A stretch of DNA of 64,000 nt from Microthrixaceae bacterium (GCA_016702505.1 JADJDU010000003.1:372001-436000); one strand, 5' to 3'. Shown: positions 34,507 to 45,633, counted from the first letter of the stretch. Translations and numbers: made by a program. Notes: generated by a model not told the origin, from the sequence alone.

Positions 34507-36342
34507 TCAGAGCCGAGGCGGGTGAGACCAGACCTCGAGCAGCTCGATCTCGTCATGACCGCTCGGAAAGGTGATCTCCACCGACTCCACGGCCTGGTCC
34601 CCCAGGTACACCGTGACCGAGCCACCCCATCGATGGAGGTCACCAGCCGCCAGGGTCTCGACGCCGGTCGCGCTGTGAACGGTGATCCGATCGGGCCGGG
34701 GCAAGGAGGTGGCAGCCACCAGGGTCAGAGATCGGGACCGGCTTCCGGACACCGCTACTCGTACCGCCTCGCCGCTGTCGAACACCACCCCGGTGTCGCG
34801 GCGATCGGTGAGGCGCGAGAGGTCCAGTCGATCCTGGCCCGCTTCGACCTGCGATACCCGGGACTGCTCGGGCGGGGCCGACAACACCCGTAGGTACTCA
34901 CCGCGGCGTTGATAGAACCGGGCCTCCCTCCACACCGGTGAGATCTTCGAGAAGTCGAACGCAGGCACCTCCCTGGGTGAAGAGTCGAACAACAGGGACC
35001 GACCTGACACCAACCCGGTCGCCGACGATTGATCGCCATCGTCGGGGTAGCCCTGGTCCAGGTGTGAACCGCGCAGGACCCCCAACCAATCCCCGGTCGC
35101 AGCCAGACCGGTCCCTTCGGGGAACGTCCGCTGAACGTGTTCACTGGCCGCCGCCCAATCCTCGATCGGGAGGTAGTAGCGCCCATGGGGAGCCGCTACT
35201 GCCCGACTCGACACCACCATCACCGCTACCGACAGGGCGACCAACGCCGAGACCCTGACACCAGCCCCCAACTTGGGCCGTACCCAGTCGACCAGCTCTG
35301 AGCCGGGAACGAGCACGGCAAGGGCGAGGGGTACCACCGCGAACGACGTGGTTCGAAGTGCGGCCGTGCCCAGGGCGACGTTCACGCCGAAGAACACCCC
35401 TGCACTAGCGATGCACACCAGCGCGAATCGACGGGATGACGACGAGATCGGAGCCAATGCCACCAGCGGTACCGACAAGAGCACCACCACCAGCAGGATG
35501 GTGACCGTGGACAGGTCGGCGAGGTCGAGCACCCGACTGCCGAGCAGGTAGGTGCGGATCGTGTCACCAACCGAATCGATGCTGGTGTAGGAGCGCCCGT
35601 AGATGTCGCCGTAGGTGGTGGTCTCCTTCCACAACTGACCCGCCACCGGCGCGTAGACCACCGCTATCGCCACCGCGGTCGCAGCACCCGCCATAACCAC
35701 CCGCCGGGTTCGGGTGGCCGCCAGCAGTGCAAGCCACACCGGTGCTGCGAACATGACGAACGAAGGCAGGGTCCACGTCCCGATGAATGAGGCCACGCCC
35801 AGCACCACCGACGAGCCGGTCTCGGGACGTTCCAGGTGACGCCAAACCGCCATGCAGCAGAGCGTGGCCATCAGGCCGGTGACCGCGTATCCCCGGGCCT
35901 GAAGGGTCAGGTCCAGCCAGTCCGGGTTGGCGGCGAACAGTGCCACGAACACCGCGCCGGCCAGGAACCAGCCCCGACGCCAGAACTCAGCGAGCGCCAC
36001 CGCCAACATGGCCACCGCTGCCACCATCGACCACATCCGCGCCCGGGCCGGATCCATCGATCCGGCACCGGGGGTCAGCGAGTTGATCAGGTTGAAGAAG
36101 ATGTGGTTGTTGGACTGGTAGCGGGTGACCACCTCCCACGGACCCTTGTTACTGGAAACGACGATCGAGAAGATCTCGTCGTTCCACAACGAGCGGCTGG
36201 TCGCCAGCCGGAGGAATCGAGCCAGATGCACCGCCGATGCGGCCAGGAGCACCGTCGCCAACACCACCTCGGGCCAACGTTCACGGGCCAGACCGGTGAA
36301 CCTGCCCCAAGACCGAGTTGCAGCCTCTGATTCTCCGCTCAA
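34507..36342 (-). CDS. GT-C fold membrane glycosyltransferase-like protein
   Basis: 611 residues with about 10 transmembrane helices in the first 400 residues and a soluble C-terminal beta-rich domain. The first extracytoplasmic loop contains SRSLWNDEIFSI; the Asp-Glu pair at this place is the catalytic acidic motif of GT-C transferases (GT39/ArnT-like) that use polyprenyl-phosphate sugars. Acceptor unknown. The gene starts 15 bases after the purM stop on the same strand, so it is probably read from the purine operon, without an obvious functional reason. Related proteins often decorate cell-surface polymers. Confidence 0.75.
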   Translation of the reverse strand: MSGESEAATRSWGRFTGLARERWPEVVLATVLLAASAVHLARFLRLATSRSLWNDEIFSIVVSSNKGPWEVVTRYQSNNHIFFNLINSLTPGAGSMDPARARMWSMVAAVAMLAVALAEFWRRGWFLAGAVFVALFAANPDWLDLTLQARGYAVTGLMATLCCMAVWRHLERPETGSSVVLGVASFIGTWTLPSFVMFAAPVWLALLAATRTRRVVMAGAATAVAIAVVYAPVAGQLWKETTTYGDIYGRSYTSIDSVGDTIRTYLLGSRVLDLADLSTVTILLVVVLLSVPLVALAPISSSSRRFALVCIASAGVFFGVNVALGTAALRTTSFAVVPLALAVLVPGSELVDWVRPKLGAGVRVSALVALSVAVMVVSSRAVAAPHGRYYLPIEDWAAASEHVQRTFPEGTGLAATGDWLGVLRGSHLDQGYPDDGDQSSATGLVSGRSLLFDSSPREVPAFDFSKISPVWREARFYQRRGEYLRVLSAPPEQSRVSQVEAGQDRLDLSRLTDRRDTGVVFDSGEAVRVAVSGSRSRSLTLVAATSLPRPDRITVHSATGVETLAAGDLHRWGGSVTVYLGDQAVESVEITFPSGHDEIELLEVWSHPPRL

Positions 36343-36357
36343 CAGCTCACTCGACGG

Positions 36358-37389
36358 TCAGGAGAACCTGACGTCTCCGTGGCCGCGCACAACCGTCCCG
36401 ATCTGGGTGGCGAGATGACCATTCGTCCGCAAGACGTCGATAGTGCGGTACGCGTCATCAGCGGAGACCACCACCACCATTCCTACGCCGAGGTTGAACA
36501 CCTTGCGCATCTCGGCATCGTCGATATCACCGAGACGCTGGATCTCTCCGAAGATGCGTGGGGCTTCCCACGAGCCCGACTGCACCTCTACGTCGACACC
36601 CTTGGGCAGGATCCTGGTGAGGTTGCCGGCTAGCCCTCCACCGGTCACGTGGACCACGCCCTTGATCTGAACCTGGCGCAAGAGGGCCAGCACCGCGGGG
36701 GCGTAGATGACCGAAGGAACGAGGAGCTCCTCGGCCAAGGTGTGATGTGCTCCCTCGAAGGCGGGGCCATCGAGGGGAAGATCGGCCCTTTCGAGCAGAA
36801 CCCGACGAGCCAACGAGTACCCATTGGACCGCAAACCGGGCGACGGCAGCGCTATCACCACGTCGCCGGGAGCAACGTGTTCCCCCGTGATCAACTGATC
36901 CCGCTCGGCCACGCCCACGGCGAAACCGACGAGATCGAACTCGCCGGGCTCCATGGCGCCTGGGTGCTCGGCCATCTCGCCTCCGATGAGCGCACACCCG
37001 GCCTGACGACACCCTTCGGCCACACCTTCGACGAGCTGTTCGATGTGATCGGGGTCGAGCTTGCCCACTGCGATGTAGTCGAGGAAGAAGAGGGGCTCGG
37101 CACCCTGGCACACCAGGTCGTCAACGCACATGGCCACCAGGTCGACACCGATCGTGTCGAAGCGTCCAGCAGCCTGAGCCACCAACGCCTTGGTGCCGAC
37201 GCCATCGGTGGATGAGACCAACACGGGATTACGGAAACGATGGTTGGCGAAGCTGAACAAGCCACCGAAGCCGCCGATGTCGCCGATCACCTCGGGGCGG
37301 AAGGTCGAACGCACCTTCTCCTTGATTCGCTGAACGGCTTCTTCGCCGGCCGCTATGTCCACCCCGGAAGACTCATAGGTCTCGCCCAT
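36358..37389 (-). CDS. purM: phosphoribosylformylglycinamidine cyclo-ligase (AIR synthetase)
   Basis: 343 residues, normal length. Closes the imidazole ring of AIR from FGAM with ATP. SSTDGVGTKALVA, GVDLVAMCVDDLVCQGAEPLFFLDY, ALIGGEMAEHPG and VHVTGGGLAGNLTRILP are the family blocks. The ATG at 37389 is 27 bases after the purF stop, as in a purF-purM operon. The last codons end 15 bases before the GT-C gene. Confidence 0.97.
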   Translation of the reverse strand: MGETYESSGVDIAAGEEAVQRIKEKVRSTFRPEVIGDIGGFGGLFSFANHRFRNPVLVSSTDGVGTKALVAQAAGRFDTIGVDLVAMCVDDLVCQGAEPLFFLDYIAVGKLDPDHIEQLVEGVAEGCRQAGCALIGGEMAEHPGAMEPGEFDLVGFAVGVAERDQLITGEHVAPGDVVIALPSPGLRSNGYSLARRVLLERADLPLDGPAFEGAHHTLAEELLVPSVIYAPAVLALLRQVQIKGVVHVTGGGLAGNLTRILPKGVDVEVQSGSWEAPRIFGEIQRLGDIDDAEMRKVFNLGVGMVVVVSADDAYRTIDVLRTNGHLATQIGTVVRGHGDVRFS

Positions 37390-37416
37390 GTAATTGATCC
37401 CTCGATCTAGGTCGGT

Positions 37417-39021
37417 TCAGCCGCCCTGGCGGGCGTCGTCGGCAGGAAGCATGGCCGGAGCGAACAGCCCCGAGGTCACTGGTGCACCGATTCCCGAGGG
37501 CGCCTCCGGGGTGGCCTCGAGAACCCCCTTGGACAGCGACACCGGGACCGGCACCGGGTACTCGCCGGTGAAGCAGGCGGCACAGAACCCCGCACCCGGA
37601 GCTCCGGTGGACGCCACCAAGCGGTCCAGGGTGATGAACGCCAAGGTGTCGACGTCTAGGTAGTCGCGGATCTCCTCGACGGTGAGGTTGGCAGCCAGAA
37701 GTTCGCTGCGTCGACCGGTGTCGATGCCGTAGAAGCAGGACCACTTGATGGGGGGTGAGGTCAACCGAAGGTGGACCTCGGCCACTCCGGCTTCCCGGAG
37801 CATCTTGACCAACTGCTTCTGGGTGGTCCCCCGAACCACCGAGTCGTCTACGACGACCACCCGCTTACCAGTCAGGTTTTCGCGCAACGGGTTCAGCTTC
37901 ATGCGTACCCCGAGAGCACGCATCTCTTGGCTGGGAGCGATGAACGTACGCCCGATGTAGCGGTTCTTCACCAACCCCTGCCCGTAGGGGATGCCGCTGG
38001 CCCGGGCATACCCCTCGGCGGCGGGCAGCCCCGATTCGGGGACCCCCATGACCATGTCGGCCTCGACCGGCGCCTGCTCGGCCAGCAACTCACCCTGGCG
38101 GACCCGGGCATGGTGGACGCTCTGGCCGTACAAACGGGTATCGGGGCGGGCGAAATAGACGAACTCGAAGATGCACAGCGAGGGGTTCAGGCGATCTTCG
38201 GGGAACGGGCGGCGCGAGGTCACGCCTGACTCGTCGATGATGACCATCTCGCCAGGCTCGACCTCACGCACGAAGTGAGCACCGACCACGTCCAGGGCCG
38301 GGGATTCAGAGGCCATCACCCAACCGCCTTCGAGGCGGCCGAGGCACAGCGGACGCAGGCCGTTGGGGTCCCGCACGCCGATGATGCGGTGCTCGTCCAT
38401 GAACACCAGTGAGAACGCCCCCTCCAAGCGCGGTAGCACGGCGGCGACGGCGGCATCGAGGGTGGCGCCACGGCCCATCAGGGTGGGATCAGCGGCATGC
38501 CCACCCGACGGTGCCGACGGGTGGACCGAGACCGAAGCGGCCCGGTCGAGTTCGGCGGCAACCAGTTCGGCCACCAGGTCACTGTCGCTGGCCACCGTGC
38601 CGTCCAGCATCCCGGCTTCTCGGGCCAGCTCTGCGGTGTTGACCAGGTTGCCGTTGTGGCCGAGAGCGAACTGGGTGTCGCCCACCCCCCGGTATACGGG
38701 CTGGGCGTTCCTCCAAGTACTCGAACCGGTGGTCGAGTAACGGGTGTGCCCGATGGCCAAGTCACCGGTGAGCGGGGCCAAGGTGCGCTCGTCGAAGACG
38801 TGAGACACCAGGCCCATGTCTTTGACCACGGTGACCTGGTCACCATCGCTCACCGCCATGCCCGCCGATTCCTGGCCCCGATGCTGCAGGGCATAGAGAC
38901 CCAGGTAGGTCATGTGGGCAACCGGTTGGCCCGGTGCGTACACGCCGAAGACCCCACAGGCCTCTTTCGGCGAGTCGTCGTCGGGGTCTCGGTGGGGGAC
39001 CCCACCCAAGGGCTCGCGCAC
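37417..39021 (-). CDS. purF: amidophosphoribosyltransferase
   Basis: 534 residues from GTG 39021. First committed step of purine synthesis, making phosphoribosylamine from PRPP and glutamine. The glutaminase nucleophile is Cys22 in EACGVFG after a 21-residue leader, which indicates a propeptide that is cleaved off. The PRPP loop is VVVVDDSVVRGTT. Cysteines in NPSLCIFE, WSCFYG and GFCAACF match the 4Fe-4S ligands of the Bacillus type. Longer upstream frames are not conserved. It is divergent from dus. Confidence 0.96.
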   Translation of the reverse strand: MREPLGGVPHRDPDDDSPKEACGVFGVYAPGQPVAHMTYLGLYALQHRGQESAGMAVSDGDQVTVVKDMGLVSHVFDERTLAPLTGDLAIGHTRYSTTGSSTWRNAQPVYRGVGDTQFALGHNGNLVNTAELAREAGMLDGTVASDSDLVAELVAAELDRAASVSVHPSAPSGGHAADPTLMGRGATLDAAVAAVLPRLEGAFSLVFMDEHRIIGVRDPNGLRPLCLGRLEGGWVMASESPALDVVGAHFVREVEPGEMVIIDESGVTSRRPFPEDRLNPSLCIFEFVYFARPDTRLYGQSVHHARVRQGELLAEQAPVEADMVMGVPESGLPAAEGYARASGIPYGQGLVKNRYIGRTFIAPSQEMRALGVRMKLNPLRENLTGKRVVVVDDSVVRGTTQKQLVKMLREAGVAEVHLRLTSPPIKWSCFYGIDTGRRSELLAANLTVEEIRDYLDVDTLAFITLDRLVASTGAPGAGFCAACFTGEYPVPVPVSLSKGVLEATPEAPSGIGAPVTSGLFAPAMLPADDARQGG

Positions 39022-39148
39022 GATCCCATTGTCGCACGGGCACACATGAATGCCACCAATCCCAGCCAACCTGGCACCCTTGGGTCCCATGCCCGGGCCT
39101 CCGACATCGCCGTCCTCGACGGACACAGTTGCCACCGGCTCGCGCCCG

Positions 39149-40273
39149 GTGACAGCACCACTGGCCATCGGCCCCCTCGAGGTGTGGCCACCGGTGGTCC
39201 TCGCTCCGATGGCCGGGGTCACCAACGGGCCCTTCCGTGACATGTGCCGCAGCCACGGAGCGGGCCTGTACGTGAGCGAGATGATCTCGGCGCGGGGGAT
39301 GGTCGAAGGCCACGAGAAGACATTCCGCCTGGCTCGGTTCGGCCCCAACGAGACCCCCCGCTCTATCCAGTTGTACGGAACGGATCCGACCGTCATGGGG
39401 GAAGCAGTTCGTCGGCTGGTCGGCGAACTGGGAGCCGAGCACGTGGATCTCAACTTCGGTTGCCCGGTCCGCAAGGTCACTCGCCACGGCGGCGGCGCCG
39501 CCCTGCCATGGCGCCGGCGCCTTTTTGCCTCGGTGGTTCGGGCCGCCGTCGACGGGGCCGGTCCGGTACCGGTCACCGTCAAGATCCGCATGGGCCTAGA
39601 CGACGACCACCTGACCTTCCTGGATGCAGGACCGATCGCGCAGGACTCTGGCGCCGCCGCCGTCGCCCTTCACGCCCGGACCGCCGAGCAGGCCTACTCC
39701 GGGCGGGCCCGATGGGCAGCCATCGCCGAGCTCAAGTCGGTGGTGACCACCATCCCGGTGCTCGGCAACGGAGACATCTGGCTGGCCTCCGACGCCCTGA
39801 AGATGATGGCCGAAACCGGCTGTGATGGCGTGGTCGTCGGGCGGGGATGCCTGGGTCGCCCCTGGTTGTTCGCCGACCTCGCGTCCGCCTTCGACGGACG
39901 ACCCTGCGATAGCGCCCCCTCGGTAGGCCAGGTGGTCGACACCATGGCCGACCACGCCCATCGCCTGTGTGAATGGCACGGCGAAACCACCGGTGTCCGC
40001 GACATGCGCAAACACGTCGGTTGGTACCTCCAGGGCTATCCGGTCGGACCGGCGGCCCGACGCCTTCTGGTCGAGGCCGCCACGCTCGAGGAGTTCTCGG
40101 ACCGGCTCGACCAGCTCGACCGAACCGTGACCCTTCCCGTCGAGGCGGTGGGCCTTCCCCGCGGCCACCAACACGGCCCTCGCCCGGTGACCGTGCCGCG
40201 TGGGTTCTGGGACAACCGCGATGACGACACCCCGTTGGACCGGGCCGCCGATTCCGTCACCTCGGGTGGATGA
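39149..40273 (+). CDS. dus: tRNA-dihydrouridine synthase
   Basis: 374 residues from GTG 39149; the frame is open to an ATG at 39050. Flavoenzyme that reduces uridines in tRNA. VVLAPMAGVTNGPFR is the FMN-binding start, NFGCPVRKVTRHGGGAAL holds the catalytic cysteine, and VTVKIRMG, ALHARTAEQAYSG and GNGDIW follow. The C-terminal helical domain is present (RDMRKHVGWYLQGYP). The sequence is DusB-like. It stands alone between purF and the GGDEF-EAL gene and is divergent from purF across about 130 bases. Confidence 0.93.
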   Translation: MTAPLAIGPLEVWPPVVLAPMAGVTNGPFRDMCRSHGAGLYVSEMISARGMVEGHEKTFRLARFGPNETPRSIQLYGTDPTVMGEAVRRLVGELGAEHVDLNFGCPVRKVTRHGGGAALPWRRRLFASVVRAAVDGAGPVPVTVKIRMGLDDDHLTFLDAGPIAQDSGAAAVALHARTAEQAYSGRARWAAIAELKSVVTTIPVLGNGDIWLASDALKMMAETGCDGVVVGRGCLGRPWLFADLASAFDGRPCDSAPSVGQVVDTMADHAHRLCEWHGETTGVRDMRKHVGWYLQGYPVGPAARRLLVEAATLEEFSDRLDQLDRTVTLPVEAVGLPRGHQHGPRPVTVPRGFWDNRDDDTPLDRAADSVTSGG

Positions 40274-40340
40274 GACCCGTATCCGCGCAGGACCGAAAGC
40301 GGATCAGACACCACCGGTGCCGCACCTATATGACGGCGAA

Positions 40341-42950
40341 TCAGGCGCCGGCCTTTGCCCCGCCCGCACGCATCCACACCGCCAGATCATCAGCCGGTAG
40401 TGGGCGGCAGAACAGATATCCCTGCGCCATGGTGCAGCCCAAAGACGTCAGGGCGGCGATCTGAGCTGGCGTCTCCACACCTTCGGCCACCGAGGTGAAC
40501 CCGAGGTCACGGGCCAACAACAACGACGCCGACACGATGGCCCGATCTCTCGGACTGCCGACCTCCAGGTCGGCGACGAAGGACCTGTCGATCTTGAGCT
40601 GGTGTGCCATCGAGAACCGACGGAGGTAGTCGAGCGACGCGTAGCCCGTCCCGAAGTCGTCGATGGCCATCTGCACGCCATGGGACCCCAAACGGGTCAG
40701 GGCCGAGAGGGCCGCATCGGTTTCGGCCACCAACGCACTCTCGGTGATCTCGATCACCAACGACCCGCCGGCCAGACCGGCCCGGTTCAATGCGCCCGTC
40801 ACCACCTCGACCAGATCGGTCGCTCCCAACTGTCGCGCCGACAGGTTCACGTTCATGTGCACCTGGCCGAAAATTCCCTGCCCACGCCAGGCCGCTAGCT
40901 GTCGACAGGCCTGGCCCAGCACCCACCTGTCGATCTGTGTGATCAGACCGGTCTCGTCTGCCACCGCCAGGAACTCGTCGGGCGCGACCAAGCCGTGACC
41001 CGGGCGGTTCCAACGGACCAGCGCCTCCACCCCCGCCACCGACCGGTCCGATATCCGGATCACTGGCTGGTAGTGGACGGTCAGCTCGCCGTTGGCGAGA
41101 GCGGCACGGAGGTCGCGTTCCAGCTCCAGTCGCCGCACCATCCGTTGCTGGAACGCCGCTTCGAACACTGCATAACCGGCTCGCCCCTGGTCCTTGGCCT
41201 GGTACATGGCGACGTCGGCGTCGCGGATGAGAGCTTGTGGCTCCAGCTCACCGTCGGCACTCACCGTCACCCCGATGCTGGCCGACACGTGGATCTCGGC
41301 CCCGTCCACCACGACTGGGTCTTCCAGAGACCGGGCCAGCTGCTCGGCCAACCCCACTGCGCCGTCGTAGCCGTTCACTGCTTCACAAACGATCACGAAC
41401 TCATCTCCCCCGAATCGGCCCACCAGGGCTCGTTCGGGCATGACCTGTCCGAACCGTTCGGCCACCTGTTCGAGGAGCCGGTCTCCGACGCTGTGCCCCA
41501 GGCTGTCGTTGATGACCTTGAAGTTGTCCAGGTCCACGAAGAGCACGGCGACGTCGACACCATGGCGCTTCGCGGTGGCAAGGGCATCCTCTACTCGGGC
41601 CATGATGAGCACCCGGTTGGGGAGCCCGGTGAGTACGTCGTGAGCTGCCTGGTGTTCGAGCCGAGCCTCGAAGTTGTGGCGCTCCATGGCGATGGTCGCG
41701 AGATCTCGGGCCTGCTCGAGCAATGCCATCTCCGATGAAGTCGGAACCCGATCGTCGGCGACCATCACGGTCACCATGCCGAGCTGGTTGTGACCGCCTT
41801 TGCCGTGCATGGGGAAGCACCAGCAGGAGGCGAAGCCGGCATCGATGACCGCTCCCAATCGAGACCAGCGGGGATCTTCGGCGATCCCCGTGAAGATCGC
41901 AGGACCCTCGAGACGGATGGCTCTCCCCAGGTCACTGTCGAGCGGATGGTCGTTGAGCGCCGCGACCACGACCGGGGGCAGAGCCAAACCCTCACCGTGT
42001 CGAATCACACCCGAACCGTCCATGGACGCCACCGACACCACCGCGGCCTGGATTCGGCCTTCCACCATCGCCACGATGTGGTCCACCGTGTCCTGCAACG
42101 GGATCCCCCGAGCGATGCCTTCGAGCACTGCTGCCTGTTCGGCGGCGAGTTCCTCGACCCGACGACGTTCGGTGACATCACGCCCGTTCAACACCAGGCC
42201 CCCCACATCGGGGTCGTCGACCAGGTTGCTGCCCAGGATCTCCAGATGACGGTAGGTGCCGTCGGTGGCCATCACCCTGAAATCGAAGGGCACCCCATCC
42301 AGTGCCGCAGGTTCGTTCATGGCCAAGGCCATGCTCTCCACGGCCCGGCCGAGGTCATCGGGATGGATCAGCTCGAAGACGCTGATGCCCTGGGCTTCGT
42401 GGGGAATCCCGAGGATCCGTTCGACTGACGGGCTGGCGTAGACGACAGTCCCGTCGGCTTCGACCAGGACCACCAGGTCCGAGGAGAACTGGACCAATGC
42501 TCGGTAGCGAGCCTCGGCCCGACGTCGGGCGTCCTCGGCTTCTACCCGTTCGGTGGTGTCACGGGCCACGGTGACCAACCCGCGGATGGTCGGGTCATCG
42601 ATTCGATTCGTGACCACCGATTCCATCTGCCTAACCCCGCCGTCGCGAGTCTTCAGGTTGAGGCCGAAAGGTCCGTGGGTTCCGGGGGCAGCACAAACCG
42701 CGGCGAACACGTCGTCGAAGTCCTCGTGGTGTTCCAGCGCCATGAAATCCGCAATGGGAAGACCGATGACCTCGGCGGGGTCCCAGCCCAGCTGTGAGGT
42801 GATCGACGGGCTGCAATAGGTGAGGATCCCGTCTGAGTCGATGACGGTTACCACCTCGGACACCAGTTCGATCAACAGGTACCGAGGATCCAACGATGGC
42901 GGTGCCATGGCGGTCTCGTTCATCTCCCTCGAGGTTGGCTCTGATGCCAT
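40341..42950 (-). CDS. PAS-PAS-GAF-GGDEF-EAL c-di-GMP turnover protein
   Basis: 869 residues and no transmembrane helix. Two PAS domains (about 22-140 and 145-270), a GAF domain (about 285-430), a GGDEF domain with intact RFGGDEFVIV and a full EAL domain (EALVRWNRPGHG, DDFGTGYASLDYL, EGVETPAQ). Both catalytic motifs look intact, so it may make c-di-GMP, degrade it, or switch between the two according to the sensor domains. It lies between purL and dus/purF on the purine strand. The BldD-like protein in this window has the c-di-GMP binding signature, so the two may be functionally linked. Confidence 0.95.
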   Translation of the reverse strand: MASEPTSREMNETAMAPPSLDPRYLLIELVSEVVTVIDSDGILTYCSPSITSQLGWDPAEVIGLPIADFMALEHHEDFDDVFAAVCAAPGTHGPFGLNLKTRDGGVRQMESVVTNRIDDPTIRGLVTVARDTTERVEAEDARRRAEARYRALVQFSSDLVVLVEADGTVVYASPSVERILGIPHEAQGISVFELIHPDDLGRAVESMALAMNEPAALDGVPFDFRVMATDGTYRHLEILGSNLVDDPDVGGLVLNGRDVTERRRVEELAAEQAAVLEGIARGIPLQDTVDHIVAMVEGRIQAAVVSVASMDGSGVIRHGEGLALPPVVVAALNDHPLDSDLGRAIRLEGPAIFTGIAEDPRWSRLGAVIDAGFASCWCFPMHGKGGHNQLGMVTVMVADDRVPTSSEMALLEQARDLATIAMERHNFEARLEHQAAHDVLTGLPNRVLIMARVEDALATAKRHGVDVAVLFVDLDNFKVINDSLGHSVGDRLLEQVAERFGQVMPERALVGRFGGDEFVIVCEAVNGYDGAVGLAEQLARSLEDPVVVDGAEIHVSASIGVTVSADGELEPQALIRDADVAMYQAKDQGRAGYAVFEAAFQQRMVRRLELERDLRAALANGELTVHYQPVIRISDRSVAGVEALVRWNRPGHGLVAPDEFLAVADETGLITQIDRWVLGQACRQLAAWRGQGIFGQVHMNVNLSARQLGATDLVEVVTGALNRAGLAGGSLVIEITESALVAETDAALSALTRLGSHGVQMAIDDFGTGYASLDYLRRFSMAHQLKIDRSFVADLEVGSPRDRAIVSASLLLARDLGFTSVAEGVETPAQIAALTSLGCTMAQGYLFCRPLPADDLAVWMRAGGAKAGA

Positions 42951-43046
42951 GTCTCGCGAACCTTCTCCCTACAAGGCGCCCATTGTGCCAGGGCCATGAG
43001 GCCGACGTCTGACCTCACCGAGATCTGGCCAGGGGCCCGGTGCTGG

Positions 43047-45326
43047 TCAGGCTTGGGTGGTTCCTTCGCCGAGGGCATCGGGCAAACGGTCGCGCCAAGT
43101 AGCGGTCAAATGGTCGAGGCTCACGGCGATGAACGGACCGTCGGGACCGTCGATCGCGAACGAGGCTCCGCCAGCGATACCCAGGCGCTTGACCAGCACC
43201 CCCTTGGTTCGAGCCTCGGCCTCCACCGTGATCGCCGCCTCTTCGTCGAGGGCGACGACCACCCGCGCCGGGAGTTCGGCGAAGAGGTGAGCCGCCGTGG
43301 GCAAGCCCGAGACGCTCGAACCGACGCCGGAACGAACCGCCATCTCAGCCAACGCCACCGCCAGACCACCGGTGGACACGTCGTGCACACCCGCAAGCGA
43401 ACCACCAGCCACCAGTGACCGCACGAAGTCACCCAGGATCGACACCTCTGCCGGGTCGAGTGCCGGCAGGTCGCCTCCCTTGTGACCGTGCAGCCATGCC
43501 GCGGCGGAACCGGCCAGAGACGGTTCGGGCCCGCTCAGGTCGTCTCCCAGGAGCAGCAGGACATCACCCTCTCGCTGCCCCACCCCCGGCGGGCGACGAT
43601 CAAGCTCGTCGACAACTCCGAGCAGCCCCACCACCGGGGTGGGATCGATGTTCACACCCTTGGATTCGTTGTAGAGGCTGACGTTCCCGCCCACCACCGG
43701 AAGCCCGAAGGCAACACATGCCTCGGCCATGCCGTCGATGGCTTCGGAGAGCTGCCACATCACCTCAGGATGCTCGGGATTGCCGAAGTTGAGGCAGTTG
43801 ACGACCGCGATGGGCCGAGCGCCGACACAGGCCAGGTTGATCACCGACTCGGCCACTGTCGAAGCCGTGCCCTTGCGGGGATCCACCGCACACCAGCGGT
43901 GGTTTCCGTCGGTGGTCAGCGCCAGGCCCCTCCCGGTGTCGACGCCGGTGGTGGGGTGCTTCAGGCGCAGCACCACCGCATCGCCGCCCGGTCCCTCCAC
44001 GGTGTTCAGGAACAACTGGTGGTCGTACTGGGAGGACACCCAGGTGGTGTCGTACATCAGGTCCAACAGGGTGGCGGTCGGATCGGTCGGCACCGGGGGC
44101 ACATCGGCTAGGCGCTCGTTCCGACCAGCCGGCTCGGCCCGGGGACGGTCATACAGCGGGGCGGCGTCGTGCAGGCTCGAAGCCGGCACCTCGGCCAGCA
44201 CCTCGCCGTCGAACCCGTCCACGATGCGCAACATGCCCACGCCATCGGGGCCCGGCGCGGTCACTCGACCGACAACGGTGGCCGTCACCTCCCACCGTTC
44301 ACAGAGGCGCATGACCTCGGCCAAACCGTCGGGGGTGACGATGGCGAGCATCCGCTCCTGGGACTCCGATGTCATCACCTCGAACGGCTCCATGCCGTCC
44401 TCTCGTCGGGGCACCGCGGCGACGTCGAAGTCCATGCCGACCCCGCCCCGCGAGGCGGTCTCACTGGCGGCACAGGTGAGTCCGGCACCGCCGAGGTCTT
44501 GGATGCCCACGACGAGGCCGGCATCGAGCAGGGCCAAGCACGCCTCGATGAGGCGCTTCTCCTCGAACGGGTCCCCCACCTGGACGGCCGGACGCTTGTC
44601 TTCGCTTCCCTCGTCGAAACCGGCCGACGCCAAGACGCTGACCCCGCCGATCCCGTCCCGACCAGTGGAGGAGCCCAGCAGGACAGCCAGGTTTCCCTCA
44701 CCAGAAGCCTGACCGAGTACCAGACGATCGACCGGAAGGAGGCCCAGGCACAACACGTTGACCAACGGATTGCCCTGGTAACAGGCGTCGAACACCACCT
44801 CACCGCCGACGGTGGGCACTCCGACCGAGTTCCCGTAACCCGAGATTCCCGACACAACCCCCTCGGCCACCCAGCGGCTACGCGGATCGGACAGCGGCCC
44901 GAACCGCAGGGGGTCCATGAGCGCTATAGGCCTTGCCCCCATGGTGAAGATGTCCCTGAGGATCCCACCCGCTCCGGTAGCCGCCCCTTGATAGGGCTCG
45001 ATGTAGGAAGGATGGTTGTGGCTCTCGATGCGGATTGCCGCCGCGATCCCATCGCCGACATCCATGACACCTGCGTTCTCCCCGGGACCTACGAGCACGC
45101 CTTCACCTGTCGTCGGGAGCCGCTTCAGGTGGATACGTGACGACTTGTAGGAGCAGTGCTCGGACCACATCACCGAGTACATCGACAACTCGAGACGGTT
45201 CGGGTCTCTCCCCAGGATGGAACGGATGTCGTCCAGTTCGCTGTCGGTGAGGCCGAGCGCCCTGTGGATCGGCGTGCCGTCAGCGGCGATGTCGTTGGAA
45301 GCGGGCGTGGCAGCGGCGTCGGTCAC
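43047..45326 (-). CDS. purL: phosphoribosylformylglycinamidine synthase, large subunit (short PurL)
   Basis: 759 residues, the small-type PurL that works in a complex with PurS and PurQ, both present nearby. Converts FGAR to FGAM with glutamine-derived ammonia and [56 protein letters not shown] and [10 protein letters not shown] are diagnostic. It is separated from purQ by one plus-strand gene and about 950 bases, so it needs its own promoter in the 45.3-45.6 kb intergenic region. Confidence 0.97.
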   Translation of the reverse strand: MTDAAATPASNDIAADGTPIHRALGLTDSELDDIRSILGRDPNRLELSMYSVMWSEHCSYKSSRIHLKRLPTTGEGVLVGPGENAGVMDVGDGIAAAIRIESHNHPSYIEPYQGAATGAGGILRDIFTMGARPIALMDPLRFGPLSDPRSRWVAEGVVSGISGYGNSVGVPTVGGEVVFDACYQGNPLVNVLCLGLLPVDRLVLGQASGEGNLAVLLGSSTGRDGIGGVSVLASAGFDEGSEDKRPAVQVGDPFEEKRLIEACLALLDAGLVVGIQDLGGAGLTCAASETASRGGVGMDFDVAAVPRREDGMEPFEVMTSESQERMLAIVTPDGLAEVMRLCERWEVTATVVGRVTAPGPDGVGMLRIVDGFDGEVLAEVPASSLHDAAPLYDRPRAEPAGRNERLADVPPVPTDPTATLLDLMYDTTWVSSQYDHQLFLNTVEGPGGDAVVLRLKHPTTGVDTGRGLALTTDGNHRWCAVDPRKGTASTVAESVINLACVGARPIAVVNCLNFGNPEHPEVMWQLSEAIDGMAEACVAFGLPVVGGNVSLYNESKGVNIDPTPVVGLLGVVDELDRRPPGVGQREGDVLLLLGDDLSGPEPSLAGSAAAWLHGHKGGDLPALDPAEVSILGDFVRSLVAGGSLAGVHDVSTGGLAVALAEMAVRSGVGSSVSGLPTAAHLFAELPARVVVALDEEAAITVEAEARTKGVLVKRLGIAGGASFAIDGPDGPFIAVSLDHLTATWRDRLPDALGEGTTQA

Positions 45327-45596
45327 GGCCTGAGGCTACCGGCGCGCCCGCGCCGCGGTCAGTTCGTGACCCACCCACCGAAACCGCCCAAGGCCCCCCA
45401 TCGCTTTGGCCGCTCATTTTTCTCCGTTCAATCTGCCAATAAATCGAAGGGTTCCAGGCTCAGGTCAAGGACCAACTTCGACGCCAACCAAAATTGAGCG
45501 CAGGGATCAGACCTCCAGAACAGGTATTGAGTTCAACATGCCAACCCTCCACAGGTGAAAACCACCACGGGTTCCGGCTGAGAACGTCGACGGCAA
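45327..45596. other. A/T-richer divergent intergenic region between purL and the winged-helix gene
   Basis: About 270 bases with clearly lower GC than the genes around it, including TCATTTTTCTCCGTTCAATC and CCAATAAATCG near 45415-45445. It must carry the purL promoter on the minus strand, but I cannot pick one box pair with confidence. No gene or RNA structure was recognised. Confidence 0.5.
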
Positions 45597-45625
45597 TTGG
45601 CAAATGTAGGTTTCCTTGTTATGTT
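45597..45625 (+). promoter_or_regulatory. promoter of the winged-helix gene, probably leaderless
   Basis: TTGGCA (45597-45602), 17 bases, TATGTT (45620-45625). The ATG at 45634 is only 8 bases after the -10 box, so transcription would start at or next to the start codon, giving a leaderless mRNA. No ribosome binding site is present, which fits. Confidence 0.65.
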
Positions 45626-45633
45626 CATCGACC